Of a stretch of DNA of 64,000 bases, positions 42,401-51,794 are shown in pieces; position 1 is the first letter of the stretch; the number at the start of each line of letters is the position of its first letter. The position numbers were made by a program, and so were the translations under genes. This stretch comes from Anaerolineales bacterium (lineage in GTDB: Bacteria > Chloroflexota > Anaerolineae > Anaerolineales > Villigracilaceae). Location of the stretch: contig JACKAW010000003.1 in NCBI GenBank assembly GCA_020634885.1, forward strand, positions 400,721 to 464,720, read 5' to 3'. Below the pieces are notes generated by a model that saw only the letters and a program-made list of their open reading frames with translations, ran no database searches and was not told the DNA's origin.

Positions 42401-43230
42401 CGCTTCGCCTCCTCTACTTCTTCAATACTGACTTCCTGCCCCCCGTAGCGGACGCGCTCAAACACCTCGGTCAAACCGTGAACGGCATCCAATGGCAGCC
42501 CAAGCGAATTGAGCCGCACGGCAAATTCGGCAGGGGTCATTGCTTCCTCTCGAATCAATCCGCGTTTTTCGCCGACGGCGGCGTTCATATCCAAATAACT
42601 TTTGATGATGATATTTTTAGATGGCTTCGCGTCCAACTGCCCCAACGCCGTCCGCGCGATTGCGGCTAACTCCTTCATCTCAGAAGCGGGCTTGGGCAGG
42701 CGGTCAAACGCGCGGTTGATGAAAAAGACCGCAGCGGCGCCAAAGACCAATAGCAGCAACCCAACCACTCCGAAGGTCGAACCGATGGACACATCCGGCG
42801 CAGAGAACGGCTGAATATCAGGCAATTCTGGCGCGGTTTGCAAGGGGACTCCACCTTCGCCCATCATTTCTTCTGATATTAGGTTGTTGCGTTTTGCCAT
42901 CTGTCCAAAGACCAGCACAATGAAAAGGATAAACCCCAACGCCCGCATTAATGCAGCGAGTAAGTTATCGTTGCCATTTTGCTGACGCGGCTTTCCAAGT
43001 GAAAGCAGGTAGGCAATGACCAACAGTGAGGGCAGCAGGTATTTGCCTAAACCTTCCATGCCGCCTTCGAGGCTCGAAAAATCGAACGGGCTGCCAGAGC
43101 GGGTAGTGCCTGCCGAAAAGATGGGCGGAAAATTCATCTCGTCCAAACTGGAGGCGAGAAGCACCAGCCCGCCAAATGCGATCAATGCCAAAAGAATGAC
43201 CCACGTTTTGCTTTCAAAAAAAGGTCTCAT
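42358..43230 (-). CDS. DUF4129-domain membrane protein
   Basis: 290 residues, first gene of the MoxR/DUF58 run. Four hydrophobic stretches ('TWVILLALIAFGGLVLLASSL', 'YLLPSLLVIAYLLSLG', 'LGFILFIVLVFGQM', 'FGVVGLLLLVFGAAAVFFINRAF'), then the DUF4129 domain: 'IIIKSYLDMNAAVGEKRGLIREEAMTPAEFAVRLNSLGLPLDAVHGLTEVFERVRYGG'. The usual partner transglutaminase protein is missing here. Function unknown. Confidence 0.85.
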   Translation of the reverse strand: MRPFFESKTWVILLALIAFGGLVLLASSLDEMNFPPIFSAGTTRSGSPFDFSSLEGGMEGLGKYLLPSLLVIAYLLSLGKPRQQNGNDNLLAALMRALGFILFIVLVFGQMAKRNNLISEEMMGEGGVPLQTAPELPDIQPFSAPDVSIGSTFGVVGLLLLVFGAAAVFFINRAFDRLPKPASEMKELAAIARTALGQLDAKPSKNIIIKSYLDMNAAVGEKRGLIREEAMTPAEFAVRLNSLGLPLDAVHGLTEVFERVRYGGQEVSIEEVEEAKRCLTSILKACETKK

Positions 43231-43266
43231 GCGCGTGGAATTCTACCATTCCCCTTTTTATACTGA

Positions 43267-43272
43267 TATACT
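43267..43272 (+). promoter_or_regulatory. -10 box of the M50 peptidase gene (leaderless type)
   Basis: TATACT ends 8 nt before the ATG at 43281. GAGGT lies directly against the ATG, too close for a normal Shine-Dalgarno. Confidence 0.45.
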
Positions 43273-43280
43273 CCCGAGGT

Positions 43281-44027
43281 ATGGTTCCTTTTGCTCCCCC
43301 CACTCGTTATGATCTGAATTTCAATTTTTTGGGTTTCCCTGTTCGTGTTCATCCGTTGTTTTGGGTCATTGCACTTTTGCTTGGTTCTGGTACCCGAAAC
43401 CTGTTGATGATTCCCGTTTGGGTTGTGATCGTGTTCATCTCGATCCTTGTGCATGAACTTGGTCACGCGCTCGCCTTTCGCCGGTACGGGCAGGATTCGC
43501 ACATCCTGCTGCATTTCTCCGGCGGGCTCACCATTCCACAGTCGGTGCCTTTTGGCGGCGGATACGCCAGTGTGGGCATGACCCCCAACGAGCATATCCT
43601 CGTCTCGCTCGCCGGACCGTTTGCCGGATTCTTGCTTGCAGGGCTTACCCTCGCTGTGGGCGCGGCGCTGGGCGGAGATATTATTTTCACGAGTATTTTA
43701 GGGGTTGTGCCTTTTCCGGTTGTGGTGCTGCCCATTAGTTGGCTGACGGATATTTTCATTTCCATGCTATGGGTGAACATCTTTTGGGGCTTCATCAACC
43801 TTCTGCCGGTTTATCCGCTCGATGGCGGGCAAGTCTCACGTTACTTTTTCATCCAACGTGACCCCTACAGCGGGTTGCGCACGTCGCTGCTGATCTCCGT
43901 CATCACCGGCGGGTTTCTCGCCGTGTTGGGGCTGGTGGCTTTCGGCAGCACTTACATGGCGTTGATGTTCGGTCTGCTTGCCTTCCAAAGTTACCAGATG
44001 ATGCAAGGCGTAAATAGGATGTATTAG
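43281..44027 (+). CDS. Site-2 protease-type (M50) intramembrane metallopeptidase
   Basis: 248 residues, mostly membrane spans. The zinc motif is 'ILVHELGHALAFRRYG', and the third ligand lies in 'WGFINLLPVYPLDGGQVSRYF'. 'HFSGGLTIPQ' and 'HILVSLAGPFAGF' match rhomboid-sized M50B proteins. No PDZ or CBS domain is attached. A substrate cannot be named; the family often cuts anti-sigma factors or signal-peptide remnants. Confidence 0.92.
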   Translation: MVPFAPPTRYDLNFNFLGFPVRVHPLFWVIALLLGSGTRNLLMIPVWVVIVFISILVHELGHALAFRRYGQDSHILLHFSGGLTIPQSVPFGGGYASVGMTPNEHILVSLAGPFAGFLLAGLTLAVGAALGGDIIFTSILGVVPFPVVVLPISWLTDIFISMLWVNIFWGFINLLPVYPLDGGQVSRYFFIQRDPYSGLRTSLLISVITGGFLAVLGLVAFGSTYMALMFGLLAFQSYQMMQGVNRMY

Positions 44028-44042
44028 GTTTTGAAAGAATCA

Positions 44043-44077
44043 AAAGAGGAACGGACAAATCCGTTCCTCTTTTTGTT
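44043..44077. terminator. Terminator between convergent genes
   Basis: AAAGAGGAACGGA / TCCGTTCCTCTTT with a CAAA loop, followed by TTTTTGTTTT on the plus strand. Confidence 0.88.
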
Positions 44078-44093
44078 TTCGTCTTTTACGATC

Positions 44094-46904
44094 TTACGGT
44101 GAGACCAATACGAACGTTCCTGAGAAATTCACCGTGATGGAAATGAAGTTACCCGATTGTTGTACGCCCGAAATCACAAGGCGTTCGTCATCCGGGTTTT
44201 CAGGGTGAAGCGGGAAACTGGTGCCAGCCTCAAAAGCCGGAAGTTTCATCCAGCCGCCCTGCCCGTTGTTCAAGGTTGGGTCCCAGAATAGTATGGAGTG
44301 TGTTCTGCCGCGTCCGTTTTCAGGGAGTGCGAAATTGATGGTCACAGTTCCATCCGGGTTGAAGATGATATTGCCATCGGCATCGGTCAGGCGGACGATC
44401 ATCCCATTTATGAAAGTGGTTCCTGCGCCTAACGGAGCGGGGAGTTGCTCGAAGGGAAGGTCTTCCATGCTGCTAAAGCCTTCGTACGGGCAGCCGACAT
44501 TGACAAAGGAGCCATTCGGCAGTTTATGAATGGTGCTCGTAAATAGCGCACAGTCCTGTTTCACGGGCAGGCTTGGGCTGATAACCACCTTCGGGTTTTC
44601 AGTCTCTTCAGGTTCCTCAACTGGAGGCGGGCAGACATCGGGCGACGAAAGGTCAACCAGATAATCGTCTATTCCATTTCCTCCAAATACAGTAGCCGGG
44701 AGGTTGAAGTTTAAGACACCAGCCGGACCAGGTTTTGCAAATATTCCATATTCGCCATTGTTGGAGAACTCGCCGCCTGTCACGTCAATAGTAACCGCCG
44801 TAACACCATCTGCTGCGCTGCGGCATGAAACCGTCTGCCGGGTGTAGAGTTCTGCCCCATTTACGCCGTTCTCATTCGCCGTAACATTGGTCAACTCAAT
44901 GGTCGAATCGGTGGCGGCAACAAGACCTGCAAAACGGTTCAAATTGAATGTGCTGTTGACAACAAAGATATTTCCAGCGTTATACGATTTTAGAAAAGCG
45001 CCAATATCGGTGAGGTTGTCATCCAGGGTGGCTGCGACCTGATCGTCACCGATCACATCCAAGTTTGTGAGGGTGATATCTCCCTCGTATGTAGATGCAT
45101 GAATACCATGCTCTCCGTTCTCTGTAAACTCACTGCCTGTAATGAAGATATTCCCAATGCCATAGGCTTTTAAGTATGCGCCCTTATTGTGGTTATATGA
45201 AGCCTCAATCTCTTCAAGGGTGATATCGCCATCTACAACAGAAGTCTGTATACCAAACAAACCATTCCCATTGAAGTGAGAATTCCCCGGCGCAGAACTG
45301 GAGACATCCACAGTCCCTGCGGCATTGGTCGTAAGCACAACGCCCGCACCAAAATCATTTCCGTCTGCTACGACATCAAGCAAAGTGATATTGCCACCAT
45401 TGCTTTCGGCGTACAAACCGGGGTCTTGCGGGAAGTTGAAGTGGACGTTTTCGTTGAATTGTCCATTCTCCACGTAGATATTGCCTTCTGCTTCCACATA
45501 GGTTCCATTCGTTCCATTGTACGAGGCAATTAAATTGAGCAGGTTTACATTCGCGCCTGATTCAATGTGCAGACCGGTCCAGGTATTTCCGGTTAAGTTG
45601 CTATCGCCAAAGACGCTATCACTGACGTCTACCGATCCAGTTCCATGAGTTGTATCCAGGAAGGTTCCAAGCCCGTTGGAGTTTGCAGTCACATTCGAAA
45701 GGTCAATGTTTCCGTCTGTATACACATCAAGCCCATAGGCATTTGTATTGCCGGAAAATTCACTCGCATCAATATCAACATCACCTGTGCCGTCATTATC
45801 TGCGCTGGTAATAACAGCGCCGTCCAGTCCGTTGTCGTTGGCTTGAACATGATCCAAGGCAGCCCCGCCGCCCGAATCGATCACCAAACCTTCAACCCCG
45901 TTATTGTTAAAATCATTTCCAGTTGTCAAACTGGTAATGGTCACCAGCCCATTCTCCGCGCACAGACCTGTAACCGCGTCGTAAACACATGTATCAACGT
46001 ATGCGCCGGTTAAATCATTTCCACTGGCTGAAACGGTATCCAACGTAACATTGCCGCCGGAGAGAATCTGCAAACCATTTCCTTCATTATTGTCAAATTG
46101 ACTGTTGGAAATATCCACAGTACCCAACGCTTCCACCAGGGCGCCATCGCCATAGCCGTACGCGTTAATCTCGGTGTCGGTTACATACACCTTATTCATG
46201 GATACACCACCCGATGTATCTACCAACAAACCAAAACCGCTGGCATCCTCTGCGATAATGGCAAGATTTTTCAATGAAACATTGCCGCCCCAATTCGCAA
46301 TGACCAGGGAGACATCCAGGTCTGAAGTTCCAGCCGCATCAAAATTCGTGTCGGCATTGCCGCTCCAGGCGCCCTGAATGGTCAGGTTACTCAAACCAAT
46401 ATTGGTCAGAACTGAACCGTCAAATTCCACTTGAGCATCATCATTTCCTGCATAAGTATCTTCAACCCAAATCACACCATTCCCTGTAAATCGCGGAGTA
46501 GTCAAAAGGGCATCCGCTTTCAGGGCATCGATCAATTCAGCAAAGGTTGCAAAACCGGCAGTACAACTTGTATCTCCCGGGGTGGAACCTTCGGGACACC
46601 ACATAGGGTCACTGGAAGAAATAACCTCTTGCGCTTCTTCTGTAACAAGAGGAAGGATTTCACCCTCCTCATTCACCACAACAATTCCAGTTCCTTCGGG
46701 AGCTTGTTCCAGCACCTCTGGAACAGAAACCACTTCTTCTTCCACACCCCCATCTTCTGTCAGCTCAGCAGCGGCAGCTTCATCTCCAGCAGGTTCGGTT
46801 GTCACCCCATCATCTGCATAAACGGCATAAGGACCCAAAGCGCCTGCCATTAACGCCAAAATAAGCGCCGCTATAAATAAAACCAAGTGTGTTGTTCGCT
46901 TCAT
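44094..46904 (-). CDS. Large secreted right-handed beta-helix protein
   Basis: About 936 residues from ATG 46904 (AGAGG 6-10 nt upstream). The signal peptide 'HLVLFIAALILALMAGALGPYAVYA' precedes an acidic linker. The body is a series of about 25-residue coils with 'GNGLQILSGGNVTLDTVSASGNDLTGAYV'-like units, rich in Asn, Gly, Asp and Thr, as in parallel beta-helix or polymorphic surface proteins. The C-terminal 150 residues form another beta domain ('IVRLTDADGNIIFNPDGTVTINFALP', 'NFSGTFVLVSP'). No membrane anchor is seen at the end. It may bind or cleave polysaccharide; no catalytic motif is clear. Confidence 0.8.
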   Translation of the reverse strand: MKRTTHLVLFIAALILALMAGALGPYAVYADDGVTTEPAGDEAAAAELTEDGGVEEEVVSVPEVLEQAPEGTGIVVVNEEGEILPLVTEEAQEVISSSDPMWCPEGSTPGDTSCTAGFATFAELIDALKADALLTTPRFTGNGVIWVEDTYAGNDDAQVEFDGSVLTNIGLSNLTIQGAWSGNADTNFDAAGTSDLDVSLVIANWGGNVSLKNLAIIAEDASGFGLLVDTSGGVSMNKVYVTDTEINAYGYGDGALVEALGTVDISNSQFDNNEGNGLQILSGGNVTLDTVSASGNDLTGAYVDTCVYDAVTGLCAENGLVTITSLTTGNDFNNNGVEGLVIDSGGGAALDHVQANDNGLDGAVITSADNDGTGDVDIDASEFSGNTNAYGLDVYTDGNIDLSNVTANSNGLGTFLDTTHGTGSVDVSDSVFGDSNLTGNTWTGLHIESGANVNLLNLIASYNGTNGTYVEAEGNIYVENGQFNENVHFNFPQDPGLYAESNGGNITLLDVVADGNDFGAGVVLTTNAAGTVDVSSSAPGNSHFNGNGLFGIQTSVVDGDITLEEIEASYNHNKGAYLKAYGIGNIFITGSEFTENGEHGIHASTYEGDITLTNLDVIGDDQVAATLDDNLTDIGAFLKSYNAGNIFVVNSTFNLNRFAGLVAATDSTIELTNVTANENGVNGAELYTRQTVSCRSAADGVTAVTIDVTGGEFSNNGEYGIFAKPGPAGVLNFNLPATVFGGNGIDDYLVDLSSPDVCPPPVEEPEETENPKVVISPSLPVKQDCALFTSTIHKLPNGSFVNVGCPYEGFSSMEDLPFEQLPAPLGAGTTFINGMIVRLTDADGNIIFNPDGTVTINFALPENGRGRTHSILFWDPTLNNGQGGWMKLPAFEAGTSFPLHPENPDDERLVISGVQQSGNFISITVNFSGTFVLVSP

Positions 46905-47041
46905 GAAAAACCTCTCTGATGTAATCAACTATGAAAATCCCCTGAAGGGTATTTGTATATTAATAGAGAGGGATTACAAGGTCAAATATCCCCCAAAAAA
47001 AGAATTTACATTTTTGTAAGTCAGTCTACAACCGTCTTAAC

Positions 47042-50000
47042 TCAACCTACCATGCGGATCGCAAGCATGGTCATATCATCCCCCAACGGTTCCGGGTCAA
47101 TAAACTCATTGAGGTAATCTTCAATCGAAGCGATCACTTCCTCCGCCGTACCCGCCTTCAGTGAATTCATCACATCCAACAGACGCACTTCGCCGAACAA
47201 CTCACCATCTGGGGAAAAGGCTTCGGTAAGACCATCGGTATAAAGCAGCACCATTTCGTTTGGTAAAACCGTAATCGTCCGCTCTTCCATCGAAGGTTCT
47301 TCCATCACACCCAACGCAATGGACGTGCGCGTCAGCTTCTCAAAACTTCCATCTGCCTTCACCCAAAACGGTGGGTTATGCCCCGCGTTTACATAGGTGA
47401 ACGTACCGGCATTCAAATCCAATTCGCCATACACAGCCGTAATAAACATCCCCTGCTCCGTATCGGGCAGCAGCGAATCATTTACACGCCGCAACGCCTC
47501 CACAGGAGACGAAGACTCCGCCACCGCAGAACGGACGAGCGTCCGCGTGAGCGCCATGAACAAAGCGGCAGGCATCCCCTTATCTGCCACATCGGCAATA
47601 AAAATACCCAGCTTATCATTCGGTAAATTGATCACATCATAAAAATCACCGCCCACCTGCCGAGCCGTGCGCCAGCGAGCCGCGATCTGCCAGTTCTCAT
47701 GGGTAGGTAAAACACTCGGAATAAACGTCTGCTGAATTTGGCGAGCCAGTTGAACTTCCGTTTCGAGGCGTTCGCGCACCACCATCTCTTGTTGCAGCAT
47801 ATCATTCTGTATTGCCAGCGCCGCCTGCTGCGCGATTCCATTGATGATCTCCAATCGGCGCGAACGGAAGCGGCGGGCATTATCCGCCTCTTCGATCAAC
47901 ATCACACCAAAGACATCGTTCTTGATGGAAATGGGAACAGCGATCAACAACCGTTCGGGATTAAGGTCAAGCGCATCTTCCCAAGCCGTGGGTTGGATCT
48001 GCAACCAATCTTTAGGCAACGCCCCAGCCTCCAGCGGATGTGTCACCAGTACATTTTGCTCCAATGCCCACAGAATAAACGGAAAATCAGTTAATGAAAT
48101 ACTCGGCTCCGTGAGCAAAACTTCATCTTCTTCTGAAAAACCATATTCATGCGAAGCCTGTAATGCCTGGTGTTCTGCATCCAGCCGGTACAAGGCAACC
48201 CGCTTCACACCAACAAGGATCGGCATGATACGAATGATCGAACCGAGAATTTCATCAAGGTCGCTCAAACTCACCACCGATTGCGCCACCTGCAACAAAG
48301 CCGCAGAAGCGTATGCCTGCTCCTGTGTGGCATCAAACAGACGGGTGTTCTCAATGGCAACTGCTGCATAATTGGCAAACGTGCCAACCACCGTGCGCGC
48401 TTCATGCCCATACCGCCCGGGCGTTTTATGTGAAAGGGTCAACACCCCCAGCGGACGGTCACCCACCTTTAGCGGTGCAGCGATGGATGAATAATTTACA
48501 TCATATCCGGCGGTCAAACCTGCCGGTCCCATGGGGTCTGTCGGTTGACGAATGATCGGCAGGTCAGAATCAAGCGCCTCTGCCATGCCATATACCGAAT
48601 TGGGGTTGGCAATACAAACACTCTCAAGCTGGTTTGCATCAACACCATGAACCGCGGCGAGGCATAACTGTCCATCTTGCAAAAGCCAGATGGCAGAAAT
48701 ATCCACTGGCAGATTGCGGTCAAGTTCGGCAAGGATCATTTCGAGCACTTCTTCCAAACCAGCATTGCCTGAAACCAAACCTGCCACATCCCGCAGGCTA
48801 TCTGCCACTTGCCGCCGCCATTGTTCCGAACGATATAGATCGGCGTTTCGAATTGCGGCTGCCATGGTATCTGCCACAGCTTCGAACATCACCCGATCAT
48901 CATCTGTAAATGTGTTGATCTTATCCGATTGAATATCAAGAATGCCCATCACACGATCATCAAAGATCAAAGGCACACATAATTCTGATCTTGTGTTTTT
49001 AGGCGGCAATGGGGAGGCAATATAACGCTCATCCTTTGAAACATCATTTGCAAGGATGGTTAAGCCATTTCGCGCCACCCAAGACATGATGCCTTTCTGG
49101 GCATCCAGTGGAATTGTAAGACCTTCAAGCTGTTTGCTGCGTTTCCCGCTGCCGGCTTCATAGGAGATCAACCGGCGGTTGGGGTGGACAGTGAAGAGGG
49201 AAACGTGAGGGTATCCAAACTTATCATGGATCAGTTCTGCGGCATCACGCATGAGTTTGGAAAGGTTCAAGGTGGAGGTTACGCTTTTACTCACCTCGGA
49301 AACCAAAGTCAACTGAGCGGCACGGCGGCTCACATCGCTGTATAAACGTGCAGCTTCCACGGCGCGGGCAATATTATCGGCAAGGGTGCGCAGAATAAGC
49401 AGGTCATTCGGGTGAAAAGCGCTTGGTTGGTTGCTTTGCACGTCCAATGCACCCAGAATACGTCCCTCTATTTTTAATGGAAACACAACTTCAGAACGGG
49501 TTTCGGGCAGGCTGTCAATAAAGCGGTAGCGTTTATCTGCTTGCACATCGTCACAGACGATTTCTTTGCCGGTCTTCGCTGCTTCACCGATCAATCCCTG
49601 TCCAATTTCTACTTCAAGAGAGAGGGATGCTTTTTTGCGTCCTTTGCGCGGGGCAACAGCGCTTGCCCGAAAATGCAAAGCATTATCGTTCGGCTCAAGC
49701 GTAAATAATGCAACATAATAAAAGTTGAAGGTTTTTTGAATGAGGTGGGTCACTTGTACCGCAAGGTCGTTCACGTTCAACACATTGGCGATCTGCGCGC
49801 TGACCTGCCGTACCAGATTCAACTGCCGCAAGCGGAATTGTTCCACTTCGGCGCGGTGCGCTGCCAGTAAACTGACGGAAATCACCTGCCCCAAACCTTG
49901 CAGCAGGTTCCGTTCGTCTTTGGTGAAGTCGGGTCCTTTTGGGCGTGTGACTTGAAGCGCTCCCAGTGTAATCCCCTGATCTTCGAGGGGAACAGCCGCA

Positions 50001-50305
50001 AAGGTCAGGTTCGAAGCGGGAGGTGTCCCATGTTTTTCATTCTTTTTTTGTACGAATTTCCGCAAGCGTATCGCTTGTTTCATTCCTTCCAATTCAGGTT
50101 CTGGAGGAAATATCTTTTTATTCCTGCCATCTGGCAGACGAAAGGTTTCTTCCTGAATCCAAATATCCACCTTGCCTTCGATCAGGCGGGCGGTTGTTGC
50201 TGCGATATAGTCTCGTTGGTCGTTCAGAGAAGCTTCATTCCGCAGTTGCTCTCCCAGGCTGGCAAGGTGGAGCCAGTCCTTTGAGGTTCGTGTTGCGGCT
50301 GCCAC
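47042..50305 (-). CDS. GAF5-SpoIIE-type PP2C phosphatase (RsbU-like)
   Basis: 1087 residues with no membrane span. About five GAF domains follow one another (roughly 15-155, 165-325, 340-500, 515-660, 680-850), each with motifs such as 'GQGLIGEAAKTGKEIVCDDVQAD' and 'SELCVPLIFDDRVMGILDIQSD'. The last 220 residues are a SpoIIE phosphatase: 'AARWRTARQVGGDFYDVINLPNDKLGIFIADVADKGMPAALFMAL', 'YVNAGHNPPF' and 'LLYTDGLTEAF' carry the metal-binding Asp and Gly residues. It would dephosphorylate the STAS protein at 50778 in response to GAF inputs. The gap to the kinase gene is 3 bases, so they form one operon. Confidence 0.93.
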   Translation of the reverse strand: MAAATRTSKDWLHLASLGEQLRNEASLNDQRDYIAATTARLIEGKVDIWIQEETFRLPDGRNKKIFPPEPELEGMKQAIRLRKFVQKKNEKHGTPPASNLTFAAVPLEDQGITLGALQVTRPKGPDFTKDERNLLQGLGQVISVSLLAAHRAEVEQFRLRQLNLVRQVSAQIANVLNVNDLAVQVTHLIQKTFNFYYVALFTLEPNDNALHFRASAVAPRKGRKKASLSLEVEIGQGLIGEAAKTGKEIVCDDVQADKRYRFIDSLPETRSEVVFPLKIEGRILGALDVQSNQPSAFHPNDLLILRTLADNIARAVEAARLYSDVSRRAAQLTLVSEVSKSVTSTLNLSKLMRDAAELIHDKFGYPHVSLFTVHPNRRLISYEAGSGKRSKQLEGLTIPLDAQKGIMSWVARNGLTILANDVSKDERYIASPLPPKNTRSELCVPLIFDDRVMGILDIQSDKINTFTDDDRVMFEAVADTMAAAIRNADLYRSEQWRRQVADSLRDVAGLVSGNAGLEEVLEMILAELDRNLPVDISAIWLLQDGQLCLAAVHGVDANQLESVCIANPNSVYGMAEALDSDLPIIRQPTDPMGPAGLTAGYDVNYSSIAAPLKVGDRPLGVLTLSHKTPGRYGHEARTVVGTFANYAAVAIENTRLFDATQEQAYASAALLQVAQSVVSLSDLDEILGSIIRIMPILVGVKRVALYRLDAEHQALQASHEYGFSEEDEVLLTEPSISLTDFPFILWALEQNVLVTHPLEAGALPKDWLQIQPTAWEDALDLNPERLLIAVPISIKNDVFGVMLIEEADNARRFRSRRLEIINGIAQQAALAIQNDMLQQEMVVRERLETEVQLARQIQQTFIPSVLPTHENWQIAARWRTARQVGGDFYDVINLPNDKLGIFIADVADKGMPAALFMALTRTLVRSAVAESSSPVEALRRVNDSLLPDTEQGMFITAVYGELDLNAGTFTYVNAGHNPPFWVKADGSFEKLTRTSIALGVMEEPSMEERTITVLPNEMVLLYTDGLTEAFSPDGELFGEVRLLDVMNSLKAGTAEEVIASIEDYLNEFIDPEPLGDDMTMLAIRMVG

Positions 50306-50308
50306 GGG

Positions 50309-50722
50309 TTATTCCCTTTTTTTGGTCATGGTGAGAACATTGCCTGAATTGGATGTTTTATAGGTTACGGTATCCATCAGTTTTCTCATCAGGTAAACGC
50401 CCAGTCCCCCGATCTGACGTTCCGATAGGTCTGCCTTAAGATTTGGCTCTCTTACTTCAGCAGGGTTGAACGGAGTACCATGATCGCGCATTGTGATCAC
50501 AATGCTGTCTCCATTCATTGTACAACTCATGAACAAGGTGCCGTCTGAAATACCTTCGTAGGCATGTTCAATAATGTTGGATGCGGCTTCATCGGCGGCA
50601 AGCTGCAGGGAATATATGGCTTTTTCTGAAAACCCGTTAGTACGCGCCACGTTCGCAACTTGCTCGCGAATCTCATCCAAAAATTCAAATTTGGCAGGGA
50701 AGGTATGGTCTGGCATAGGCAA
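50309..50722 (-). CDS. RsbW-like anti-sigma factor kinase
   Basis: 137 residues of the GHKL fold. N box 'LAADEAASNIIEHAY', G1 'MRDHGTPFNP', G2 'GGLGVYLMRKLMD'. Such proteins bind and phosphorylate a STAS antagonist and hold a sigma factor when the antagonist is phosphorylated. Genes on either side encode exactly those partners: STAS upstream, PP2C downstream. No sigma factor gene is in the window. Confidence 0.93.
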   Translation of the reverse strand: MPMPDHTFPAKFEFLDEIREQVANVARTNGFSEKAIYSLQLAADEAASNIIEHAYEGISDGTLFMSCTMNGDSIVITMRDHGTPFNPAEVREPNLKADLSERQIGGLGVYLMRKLMDTVTYKTSNSGNVLTMTKKRE

Positions 50723-50777
50723 AATTATAATGCCGCCTCAATGGAGAGACGGCATTACTATTTCCATGATCTGTGGT

Positions 50778-51113
50778 TTAGAAGCTGCCAACCGCGGTTA
50801 CAGAATCGTCAAAGGTTTTAAAGAGTTCGGTAAACCCTGCCAATTCAAGCGCTTCACGAATGCGATCAGGAACGCGGACGAGAACCACTTCACCGCGATT
50901 GTAGCGTTTGCAATTGCGCTGGGCTGCAAGAAGGGCGCGGAAGCCGGCGCTGGACATGTATTCCAATTCGCTAAGCTCAAGGGCTAGTTTAAAACGCCCA
51001 TTATCATTTGCGGTTTCAAGCGCCTTGGAAAATTGCGGGGCAGTAGCGCTATCCACACGTCCCTTCACTGAGATCAAATCACAATGCTTAAATTCCTGGG
51101 TGGTGATTTCCAT
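50778..51113 (-). CDS. STAS-domain anti-anti-sigma factor
   Basis: 111 residues. 'KHCDLISVKGRVDSATAPQFSKALETA' and 'LALELSELEYMSSAGFRALLAAQR', the last holding the phosphorylatable Ser in the 'SSAG' loop. Together with the RsbW-like kinase and GAF-SpoIIE phosphatase it forms a partner-switching module. First gene of the run; the 230 bp to the next gene hold no other feature seen. Confidence 0.93.
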   Translation of the reverse strand: MEITTQEFKHCDLISVKGRVDSATAPQFSKALETANDNGRFKLALELSELEYMSSAGFRALLAAQRNCKRYNRGEVVLVRVPDRIREALELAGFTELFKTFDDSVTAVGSF

Positions 51114-51345
51114 ATTTTTCCTCCGGGCGGGGTTTTCAAATAAAATAAGTAGAACAGAAAAAAATTATATCACGTACCTTCCCATGAATTTGGTTGGCGA
51201 AAATAGGTAAAAGGGACTATTCGCGCCATTCGCGTTAAGTCTTTTGTTTTTGTCTATCCGCTTTAAGAAAGCCATAATACATGTCATGTCTCGCCAGGAC
51301 TGAATAAGCTAAATGGTTTACAATACAGAGATTGAGGAGATATAT

Positions 51346-51789
51346 ATGTCTGGAGAGCCAATTTTAGTTTTGTTGATTGAAGACAACTCGGACCATGCGG
51401 AACTTGTCATGCGTACAATAAAGAATCACCGCATTCCCACCCGCATTCAACACCTTTCCGACGGCGAAATAGCATTGGATTATCTTCTGCGCCGCAACAC
51501 ATTCAGCGATCCAGAAAAAAGTCCACGCCCTCACATGGTTCTTTTAGACCTACGCCTCCCCCGTGTAGATGGACTGGAAGTCCTGCGGATCGTAAAAGAA
51601 GATGTAGATCTGCGACAAATCCCTGTTGTGATCCTAACCACCTCAGAAGCAGAACGTGATGTTCAAGCCGCATATGATAACCATGTAAATAGTTATCTTG
51701 TAAAGCCAGCGGGCTTCGAGGAGTTCAGCAGCATGATGAATGACCTCGGCACATACTGGCTTCAATGGAATAAACAAGCCCGTGTCTAA
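51346..51789 (+). CDS. Rcp1-like single-domain response regulator
   Basis: About 147 residues from ATG 51346 (GAGGAGA before it). 'VLLIEDNSDHAELVMRTIKNH', phosphoacceptor in 'MVLLDLRLPRVDGLEVL', 'VVILTTSEAERD' and 'YLVKPAGFEEF' match the Rcp/phytochrome-associated class with the 'DLRLPRVDG' loop. No output domain. It precedes the receiver-PAS-HD-GYP gene by 5 bases, so the two are co-transcribed; its kinase is not in the pair. Confidence 0.92.
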   Translation: MSGEPILVLLIEDNSDHAELVMRTIKNHRIPTRIQHLSDGEIALDYLLRRNTFSDPEKSPRPHMVLLDLRLPRVDGLEVLRIVKEDVDLRQIPVVILTTSEAERDVQAAYDNHVNSYLVKPAGFEEFSSMMNDLGTYWLQWNKQARV

Positions 51790-51794
51790 ACCCT